DNA from: Acidimicrobiaceae bacterium
Lineage (GTDB): Bacteria > Actinomycetota > Acidimicrobiia > Acidimicrobiales > Ilumatobacteraceae
Direction: 5' to 3'
Length of the DNA: 11,601 bases
NCBI GenBank assembly: GCA_003154135.1
Contig: PMCN01000070.1
Location: 1 to 11,601 of the forward strand
Shown: positions 7,171-11,601 of the stretch, in pieces
How the letters are laid out: each line of letters opens with the position of its first letter
How positions within the stretch are numbered: position 1 is the first letter of the stretch
Made by a program: the position numbers and the translations under genes
Notes under the pieces: model-generated
Database searches by the model: none
The model's input: only the letters and a program-made list of their open reading frames with translations
What the model was told of the DNA's origin: nothing

Positions 7171-7461
7171 TCAGTGGTCGTGCGGGTGATCGTGGTCGTG
7201 CTCGTGGTCGTGCTCGTTGTCCTCCAGCGCGTCGAGGAACGCCTCCACGTCGTCGTCCTCGCCACCGACGAGCCAGATGACGACGTCCTCCTCCTTGCCC
7301 TCGTCGTCCTCGTCGCGCCAGGGCAGCATGCCCTCCACGCTGTAGCGGTCGACGGTGATGTCTTCCTCTTCGTCCTCGCCCACGGGCGCGACGATGGCCA
7401 GTTCGACCTCGGCATCCGGCGGCTGGTCCTTCAGCATCTCGATCAGTTCGCTCACTCGCAT
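7171..7461 (-). CDS. Small, very acidic protein with a His-rich C-terminal tail
   Basis: The predicted product has 96 residues. The N-terminus MRVSELIEMLKDQPPDAEVE (1-20) resembles a short motif seen in many small bacterial proteins that begin with an ELIxxLxxxPxDAEV helix. The middle is dominated by Asp and Glu. The tail, about 84-96, alternates His with Asp/Glu (HDHEHDHDHPHDH) and could bind Zn, Ni or Cu. No signal peptide or membrane segment is seen. The ATG at 7461 has a purine-rich GGGGAG about nine bases upstream. The gene lies between the 188-residue and 480-residue genes and stops three bases before the latter. Its function is not recognised; metal storage or buffering for a neighbour is only a guess. 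Confidence 0.82.
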   Translation of the reverse strand: MRVSELIEMLKDQPPDAEVELAIVAPVGEDEEEDITVDRYSVEGMLPWRDEDDEGKEEDVVIWLVGGEDDDVEAFLDALEDNEHDHEHDHDHPHDH

Positions 7462-7553
7462 GTTGCTGCTCCCCGTGTCATGGTCGTGTGGTGTGTCGTG
7501 GTCGTGGTGATGGTCGTGTGGTGTGTCGTGATCGTGGCGGTGTGTCGCGGCAT
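7452..7553 (-). CDS. Possible translationally coupled Thr/His-rich mini-ORF (33 codons)
   Basis: An ATG at 7553 shares its A with the TGA stop of the 188-residue gene (TGATG). The frame runs 33 codons and ends at 7452, ten bases inside the following gene. About 15 residues are Thr and 5 are His (for example TITTHHTTITTTTTHHTT), which recalls leader peptides of amino-acid operons. No matching biosynthetic gene follows. The content also follows directly from the 30-bp DNA repeat that it spans, so it may be meaningless. It would let ribosomes leaving the upstream gene reach the start at 7461. Confidence 0.25.
   Translation of the reverse strand: MPRHTATITTHHTTITTTTTHHTTMTRGAATCE
7480..7539. repeat. 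Two tandem 30-bp direct repeats in a His/Asp-coding-like spacer
   Basis: The two copies are 7480-7509 and 7510-7539. They match at 28 of 30 positions, with differences at 7501/7531 and 7508/7538. On the minus strand, in the frame of the downstream 96-residue gene, each unit reads HDHDTPHDH plus one residue, close in sequence to that gene's own tail. No start codon in this frame lies between the repeat and the upstream gene's stop. The repeat fills most of the 91-bp gap between the two genes. Confidence 0.85.
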
Positions 7554-8119
7554 CACTCGTCGAGCCAGTCGTCGGCCCGCTCGAGCAGGAACAGGCTGAT
7601 GTCGCGACACTTGTCGAGCGTGTCGCAGAACGCCTTGTCGTTGGCCAGGTAGACGTCGGCCAGGTCGATCGGGATGCGGGCCACCATGCTGAGGCTGCGT
7701 TCGGGCGCATCGGTGACGCTGGCGAAGCTGTCGATGGCCGACACCTCCACCGGCAGCGAGATGCCGCCCACGCCGGCGAGCTCGGTGGCCAGCACCAGCA
7801 GGTCGGGCGGGTGGGGGAGCGGCGGCAGGGTCCAGGTGAAGATGAGCGGGAACGTGAACCCCGTGGGCGGGTCGTCCTCGGGGTCGTCGAGCTTGAGCAC
7901 CTCGTCCTCGAAGCCGAGCAGCGCCCGCGGGTCGACCTCGAGCGACAGGTGCAGGTCGATGGGGCCGTTGCACGCCTCCTCGGGGTGCAGGTCGACCTCC
8001 CACAGCTGGCGCAGCGAGTACGTCTCCACGAAGTGGCGTTCGTCGTGCACGTGGAAACCGTGGTCGACCGCATGGCCCTTCAGGTCTGCCACGAAGCCCG
8101 CGGTGTCGATGACGGCCAC
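7553..8119 (-). CDS. Conserved-looking acidic protein of unknown function
   Basis: The protein has 188 residues, and I do not recognise its family. It begins MAVIDTAGFVADLKGHAVDH, has a Pro-rich segment TLPPLPHPPD (97-106), alternates hydrophobic strands with acidic loops, and ends in LLERADDWLDE. There is no signal peptide or membrane segment, so it is probably soluble and cytoplasmic. The GTG start at 8119 is supported by AAAGGA five bases upstream. The frame stays open much further upstream, but that part is antisense to the phosphatase gene and is not protein-like. It is the first gene of the minus-strand block that continues with the His-tailed protein and the protease-like protein, and it probably heads that transcript. 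Confidence 0.8.
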   Translation of the reverse strand: MAVIDTAGFVADLKGHAVDHGFHVHDERHFVETYSLRQLWEVDLHPEEACNGPIDLHLSLEVDPRALLGFEDEVLKLDDPEDDPPTGFTFPLIFTWTLPPLPHPPDLLVLATELAGVGGISLPVEVSAIDSFASVTDAPERSLSMVARIPIDLADVYLANDKAFCDTLDKCRDISLFLLERADDWLDE

Positions 8120-8160
8120 AGCGATCCTTTCCCTGGACGTACGTGCCTTGCGTGCCAGCG

Positions 8161-8166
8161 ACACTA
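8161..8166 (-). promoter_or_regulatory. Possible -10 box (TAGTGT) for the minus-strand block
   Basis: On the minus strand TAGTGT would start RNA near 8154, giving a leader of about 35 bases that contains the AAAGGA ribosome binding site before GTG 8119. It shares two base pairs with the plus-strand TACCGT box (8165-8170), so polymerase could not sit on both at once. No clear -35 is seen on either strand. Confidence 0.35.
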
Positions 8167-8170
8167 CCGT
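8165..8170 (+). promoter_or_regulatory. Possible -10 box (TACCGT) for the phosphatase gene
   Basis: TACCGT lies 9 bases before the ATG at 8180, predicting an almost leaderless message. A short GAGG lies in the gap, so a weak ribosome binding site cannot be excluded. The whole divergent space (8120-8179) is only 60 bp and also contains an 8-bp palindrome, ACGTACGT (8137-8144). Confidence 0.35.
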
Positions 8171-8179
8171 GCGAGGTGC

Positions 8180-8926
8180 ATGAACCCCGACCGCTTGAGC
8201 CTGCTCCACGACGTGGCCGACGCGGTTGCGGTGGCATTCGCCGGGGTTCGCGACCTCGGTCCGTCGGGTGTGCGAGAGGGTCAGTACGCACTCGACGTGG
8301 TGGCCGACGACGCCGCGCTGGCCGTACTGCGGCGCGCCGGAGTGGGCGTGCTGTCGGAGGAGAGCGGGTTCGAGCCGGGCACCACCGGCGAGGTGGTGAT
8401 CATCGACCCCATCGACGGCAGCACCAACGCATCGCGGGGTGTCCCGTGGTTCGCGACCGCGCTGTGCCTGGTCGACGGCGACGGGGCCGCCGTATCGGTG
8501 GTGGCCAACCAGGCCACCGGCGAGCGCTGGTGGGCACAGCGCGGCGGCGGAGCGTTCCGCGACGGCGTCGCCGTGCGGCCCACCGCCTGCACCGAGATCG
8601 GCGACTCGATCATCGGGCTCAACGGTCTGCCGCCGGCCCCGCTCGGGTACCGGCAGTCGCGGGTGTTCGGCGCCGTTGCGCTCGACCTGTGCATGGTGGC
8701 CGGGGGCGTGCTCGACGGCTACGTCGACTGCGTCGTCGAGGCCCACGGTGTGTGGGACTACGCCGCCAGCGTGCTGGTGCTGCGCGAGGCGGGCGCCCAC
8801 GTGGCGGACCTGTTCGGGCGCGACCTCATCGTGCTCGACCACGCAGCCCGCCGCACTCCGGTGGCCGCGGCCACAACGGAGTTGCTCGCGTCGCTGGTCG
8901 CGGCCAGGTCGGCGCCGAGCGGCTGA
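8180..8926 (+). CDS. Inositol monophosphatase family phosphatase
   Basis: The 248-residue length is typical of the family. The metal-binding signatures are present: SEESG with Glu60/Glu61, DPIDGSTN (76-83) for the central motif with Asp76 and Asp79, RGGGAFRDG (121-129), and VWDYAA (191-196) with Asp193. The enzyme should be a Mg-dependent, lithium-sensitive-type phosphomonoesterase. The substrate may be inositol 1-phosphate, histidinol phosphate, fructose 1,6-bisphosphate or 3'-phosphoadenosine 5'-phosphate; the sequence alone does not decide. No signal peptide is visible, so it is cytoplasmic. The ATG at 8180 was chosen because the family N-terminal helix begins right after it; upstream open frame is antisense to the 188-residue gene. 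The next gene starts about 26-35 bp downstream. Confidence 0.92.
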   Translation: MNPDRLSLLHDVADAVAVAFAGVRDLGPSGVREGQYALDVVADDAALAVLRRAGVGVLSEESGFEPGTTGEVVIIDPIDGSTNASRGVPWFATALCLVDGDGAAVSVVANQATGERWWAQRGGGAFRDGVAVRPTACTEIGDSIIGLNGLPPAPLGYRQSRVFGAVALDLCMVAGGVLDGYVDCVVEAHGVWDYAASVLVLREAGAHVADLFGRDLIVLDHAARRTPVAAATTELLASLVAARSAPSG

Positions 8927-8945
8927 GGGGGGTACCGGCGCCTAG

Positions 8946-8951
8946 TACGGT
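8946..8951 (+). promoter_or_regulatory. Possible -10 box (TACGGT) before the HEAT-like lipoprotein gene
   Basis: TACGGT is followed by 9 bases and GTG (8961), the same layout as in front of the phosphatase gene. If real, it makes the three-gene secreted-protease set independently transcribed and favours GTG 8961 over GTG 8952 as the start. Confidence 0.35.
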
Positions 8952-8960
8952 GTGGCGCCA

Positions 8961-9635
8961 GTGAACTGGTCTCGTCCAGGCGTCGTGGTCTGTGTGGTCC
9001 TCGCCGTGGCGACGCTCGGCTGCTCGGCCTCCAGCCACCCCTCCTCGGCGACGCCGCCCGCCTCGGGTCGCACGTCGGTGCCGACGGGGGGAACGGCGGG
9101 CACGCCCGTATCGTCGGTCGCCGATCCTGCTGGTCTGCTGGCTGCGGTCGACCTCGCCGACAGCGACACCCTGCTGCCCCTGCTCGATGGTGTCGGCGAC
9201 CCGGGCCTGCTGAAAGCGGCCGAAGCGGCGCTGGCGACGCATCCCACCGGAAGTATGCAGTTCGCGGCTGCGTTCATCGTGGTCAACAGCGGTGGCGACG
9301 GCGACCTGTTGGTGCCGTTGGTCGCCGACGCGAACCCGACCATCCGCGTGATGGCCGGCACCGGGCTCATCGCCCAAGGACGCATTGAGGGGTTCGAGCC
9401 GCTGATCGCGGGCCTCACCGACGAGACGATCCTGGACGGTCACTACCCGCCTGAGCGCGTGTGGGAGGCGGCCACGCTGGCACTGGTGCGCTGGACGGCC
9501 GTCAGCGACAACGGCCCCCCGTTCGACTCGACGGCGAGCCAGCGCGCATCGGCTCAGCAGCTGTGGACGGCGTGGTTCGCACAGCACAAGGCAACGCTCA
9601 CGTTCGACGCGGCTCAAGGGCTGTGGCGAGCATGA
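8961..9635 (+). CDS. Putative lipoprotein with HEAT-like repeats
   Basis: The protein has 224 residues from GTG 8961; GTG 8952, three codons upstream, is the alternative. The N-terminus is Arg then a hydrophobic core ending in ATLGC, so Cys21 is a plausible lipidation site, although Thr at -3 is not the commonest lipobox residue. A Ser/Thr/Pro/Gly linker (22-55) follows. Residues about 60-160 are helical with HEAT/PBS-lyase-like pairs, the clearest being NPTIRVMAGTGLIAQGRIEG followed by FEPLIAGLTDE. HEAT repeats usually bind other proteins. The stop overlaps the ATG of the zinc protease gene (ATGA), which makes the protease a likely partner, for example as an anchor, chaperone or inhibitor at the cell surface. 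That role is inference. Confidence 0.82.
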   Translation: MNWSRPGVVVCVVLAVATLGCSASSHPSSATPPASGRTSVPTGGTAGTPVSSVADPAGLLAAVDLADSDTLLPLLDGVGDPGLLKAAEAALATHPTGSMQFAAAFIVVNSGGDGDLLVPLVADANPTIRVMAGTGLIAQGRIEGFEPLIAGLTDETILDGHYPPERVWEAATLALVRWTAVSDNGPPFDSTASQRASAQQLWTAWFAQHKATLTFDAAQGLWRA

Positions 9636-10759
9636 TCACACGACGATTCGCGCCCGTGTTCCTGGTGGTGTCGCTCGTGCTGGCGACCTCGATCGCGGCC
9701 GCGGCACCGGCAACACGCGACACTCGCCGCGACGGCATCGAGGCGGTGTCGTGGTCGGTCGACAAGACGGCCCACACGATCACCGTCGAGGTGCACATCG
9801 CCTTCTTCACCGCCGACACGTCCGAGACCTCGGTGGCGACCGTGCTCGATCGGATCGACTTCATCAAGGCTGCGATCATGCACTTCTGGAACGATGCGCC
9901 GTTCAAGTGCTACCAGCTCAAGGTGAAGCTGTTCACGCGGCTCGTCCAGAAGCAGTCGCAAGTGGGCGCCAACGAGGTACCGGTGAAGCTCGACGACGCC
10001 ATCTACTCGATCGGCGACACGATGACCATCCAGCGCGACAACGTGGTGCTGCGCCGGTCGTTCGTCGTTCCTCGCAACATGCCCGGCAACTACCTCAGTG
10101 AGAGCCCCGCCGACGTGCTGGTGCCGGAGACGGGCACGGCGGGCATGGCCTCCGAGTGGGCGTTGCTCGACATCGGACTCACCTACGGTCACGAGTTCGG
10201 GCACCTCATCGGCCTCGACGACAACTACACCGAGCACATCTGGAAGCCCAAGCCCGGAGCCAAGGACGATCTGATGGGCTCTGGTACCACGGTCGACCCG
10301 ACGACGATGACGCGGCTGATCCGGCGGGCCGGCATCAACGACAAGGACCTGCCGTGCCCGCTCACGTGGGATCTCACCGACGGCCAGCTGGTCACGCCCT
10401 TCGACAAGGTGACCCTCGCGATTCACGCCTGGACGTGCGACTACGACCCTCCTTCGAATGCTCCCGGCGTGAGTGCGGTGATGAAGTTCGAGGGGGTGGT
10501 GACGACGACGGGCGCGCACAGCGATCCCATCACGGGAAGTGCGAGTGGCGGCGGAACCGAACCGATCTCGGCCACGTACCCGCTCGGCGATCCGAACCTT
10601 CGCGTCACGTTCTCGACCGGTCTCATCCTGTCGCAACCGGTGGAGTACCAGCGGGAGGGGCTGCATTCCACGCGAACGGCGAGCCTGGTGACCACCGACG
10701 GAGCCGTCGACATCCTCGATCGCTCCGACTTCACCAACGGCGCGAAGGAGTGCAAGTGA
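9632..10759 (+). CDS. Secreted metzincin-like zinc metalloprotease
   Basis: The protein has 375 residues. A basic start (MITRR), hydrophobic core and small residues AAAAPA give a signal peptide, probably cut near 24-26. The active site is HEFGHLIGLDD (187-197), fitting HExxHxxGxxD with His187, Glu188, His191 and Asp197. DLMGSG (213-218) lies in the expected place for a Met-turn, with Met215. This combination places it among the metzincins, with Asp where many have His, as in snapalysin (M7). The region before the site (30-180) is probably the upper subdomain; after about 245 there is a beta-rich C-terminal part. Cys93, 242, 270 and 374 could form two disulfides. ATG 9632 is fixed by the ATGA overlap and by the signal peptide; the longer open frame to 9461 lies inside the upstream gene. 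Extracellular; substrate unknown. Confidence 0.88.
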   Translation: MITRRFAPVFLVVSLVLATSIAAAAPATRDTRRDGIEAVSWSVDKTAHTITVEVHIAFFTADTSETSVATVLDRIDFIKAAIMHFWNDAPFKCYQLKVKLFTRLVQKQSQVGANEVPVKLDDAIYSIGDTMTIQRDNVVLRRSFVVPRNMPGNYLSESPADVLVPETGTAGMASEWALLDIGLTYGHEFGHLIGLDDNYTEHIWKPKPGAKDDLMGSGTTVDPTTMTRLIRRAGINDKDLPCPLTWDLTDGQLVTPFDKVTLAIHAWTCDYDPPSNAPGVSAVMKFEGVVTTTGAHSDPITGSASGGGTEPISATYPLGDPNLRVTFSTGLILSQPVEYQREGLHSTRTASLVTTDGAVDILDRSDFTNGAKECK

Positions 10760-11484
10760 GTGGGCGGTGGATCGCAGCAGTGGCGACGAGCCTCGTGGTC
10801 GTCACCGCAGTGCACCCGGCGATCGCCGCTGCGCCTCCCATGTCGCCGGGTCCGGCCGTGCTTGCCGCGCTCGACCGGCTGAACGAGGCATCTCATCCGC
10901 AGCGACTTCCCGGCGATGTGGAGATTGCTGCCGACCGGTTCACCCATCCGGGTTCGTGCACCGACCTCGGCGCCGCGTACGGCGCAGCGGACGCGCCGCT
11001 TCCCACCGGTGCATCGGTGACCGTTGGCGGGGCGCGCGACCCAATCCAGGTGAGCGCCCCGTTCGGGCCGAGCGCCATCCTCACCGAGGACCAGCCGGCC
11101 AAGGGTCGCTGCGTCTACTCGATCGCCATTGAGCCGACCGTCACCGTTGACGCGCCCGATGTCACGCTGGACTCGGGCTTCGTCAACGTCGGCTGCCTCA
11201 CCTTCCTCGGCGTCGACCTGCTGGTGGCACAGTTCCAGAACCAGGGCGTGGTGACGTCGTTGCTCGCGTCCCAGCAGAACAAGCCGGACTGGGTGCTGTC
11301 GATCGTGCCGGGCGCACTGGCCGACGTGATGAAGCTGTCGGGCGACGCACAGGTGCCGGGCATGGTGCAGATCACGGGCTCGGGCACGTATGACGGCTCG
11401 ACGCTCGCGTTCTCGGGTGCGGGACCGTCGGGTGCGGTGACCGCGACGATGACGTGCACGCCGTTCACCTCGCTGTCATCGTGA
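10756..11484 (+). CDS. Secreted four-cysteine protein of unknown function
   Basis: The 242-residue protein has a signal peptide (Arg4, hydrophobic core, then PAIAAAPP, cut near 25-27). Beyond it the sequence is rich in Gly, Ala, Val, Thr and Ser and looks beta-stranded, with only four cysteines (68, 119, 147, 234), enough for two disulfides. No family is recognised and there is no catalytic motif. The GTG start is well fixed: it overlaps the protease stop (GTGA), and AAGGAG sits five bases before it, the best ribosome binding site in the window. Tight coupling to the protease gene suggests a working relation such as substrate, inhibitor or accessory protein. That relation is inference only. 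Confidence 0.83.
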   Translation: MSGRWIAAVATSLVVVTAVHPAIAAAPPMSPGPAVLAALDRLNEASHPQRLPGDVEIAADRFTHPGSCTDLGAAYGAADAPLPTGASVTVGGARDPIQVSAPFGPSAILTEDQPAKGRCVYSIAIEPTVTVDAPDVTLDSGFVNVGCLTFLGVDLLVAQFQNQGVVTSLLASQQNKPDWVLSIVPGALADVMKLSGDAQVPGMVQITGSGTYDGSTLAFSGAGPSGAVTATMTCTPFTSLSS

Positions 11485-11601
11485 TCAGGCGCCGGCGACA
11501 GGCTGCCAGAGGTGCACGACCGTGATCGGCGTCTGCATTGGCTCAGGCGGCAGCTGATCACCGAACACCTCCGACAGCAGGCCGTGCACCACCGGGTGCA
11601 G
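11485..11601 (-). CDS. C-terminal fragment of a convergent gene (unknown)
   Basis: A minus-strand frame enters from the right edge and stays open for 38 codons to a TGA at 11487-11485. Its codons mostly end in G or C, like the other genes here. The visible part includes LLSEVFGDQLPPEPMQTP and ends TVVHLWQPVAGA. It abuts the previous gene with no gap (TGA then TCA). The product cannot be named from this much. Confidence 0.55.
   Translation of the reverse strand: MHPVVHGLLSEVFGDQLPPEPMQTPITVVHLWQPVAGA

Noticed and set aside
7452..7553. A true threonine- or histidine-operon attenuator
   Set aside because: The gene that follows is not an amino-acid biosynthesis gene and I see no terminator/antiterminator pair. 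The mini-ORF is reported only as a low-confidence possibility.
8120..8842. An N-terminal extension of the 188-residue protein
   Set aside because: The open frame is antisense to the phosphatase gene. GTG 8119 with AAAGGA upstream is the sensible start.
8937..8959. GGCGCC (8937-8942) and GGCGCC (8954-8959) as a terminator hairpin between the phosphatase and lipoprotein genes
   Set aside because: The stem is only six base pairs with an 11-base loop and no T-run follows. Each arm is itself a palindrome, so pairing is expected by chance.
9461..9631. An N-terminal extension of the zinc protease
   Set aside because: It overlaps the HEAT-like lipoprotein gene in another frame. ATG 9632 starts a clean signal peptide and overlaps the preceding stop.
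1..11601. CRISPR array, insertion sequence, integrase or prophage
   Set aside because: There are no spaced repeats other than the single 30-bp pair, no transposase- or integrase-like protein, and no terminal inverted repeats.

Overview
This is a GC-rich, gene-dense stretch of bacterial chromosome. GTG starts, overlapping stop/start codons, lipoproteins with long Ser/Thr linkers, and several genes with a TANNNT box just before the start codon in place of a ribosome binding site all suggest a high-GC actinobacterium. An Acidimicrobiia-like lineage is my guess, and no marker gene proves it. I see no insertion sequence, CRISPR array, phage gene or integrase.

Left part (1-3657). A 5'-truncated secreted metallophosphoesterase of the purple acid phosphatase type, preceded by an FG-GAP-like repeat, is followed by a tRNA gene with anticodon CAT. 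Convergent to these lies a 721-residue lipoprotein with an Asp-box beta-propeller region and a C-terminal pentapeptide-repeat domain.

Middle (3698-8119, all minus strand). Read in transcription order these are: a 188-residue acidic protein of unknown function; a His/Asp-rich direct-repeat spacer that also holds a possible 33-codon Thr/His-rich ORF; a 96-residue very acidic protein with a His-rich tail; a 480-residue membrane-anchored protein that looks like a zinc protease with its HExxH motif lost; a glutathione peroxidase; and then an RmlC-like cupin overlapping a family 2 glycosyltransferase. The first five sit almost end to end and look like one transcript. The cupin and the downstream lipoprotein each have their own likely leaderless promoter.

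Right part (8180-11601). An inositol-monophosphatase-family enzyme is divergent from the block above across 60 bp. A tight three-gene plus-strand set follows: a HEAT-like lipoprotein, a secreted metzincin-like zinc protease, and a secreted four-cysteine protein, joined by ATGA and GTGA overlaps. A partial minus-strand gene abuts the end of this set and runs off the window.

The most interesting parts are the apparent pseudo-protease (5725-7167), the His-rich repeat and mini-ORF ahead of the His-tailed protein (7452-7553), and the exported protease operon (8961-11484). All three are inferences from sequence. None is a demonstrated new system.
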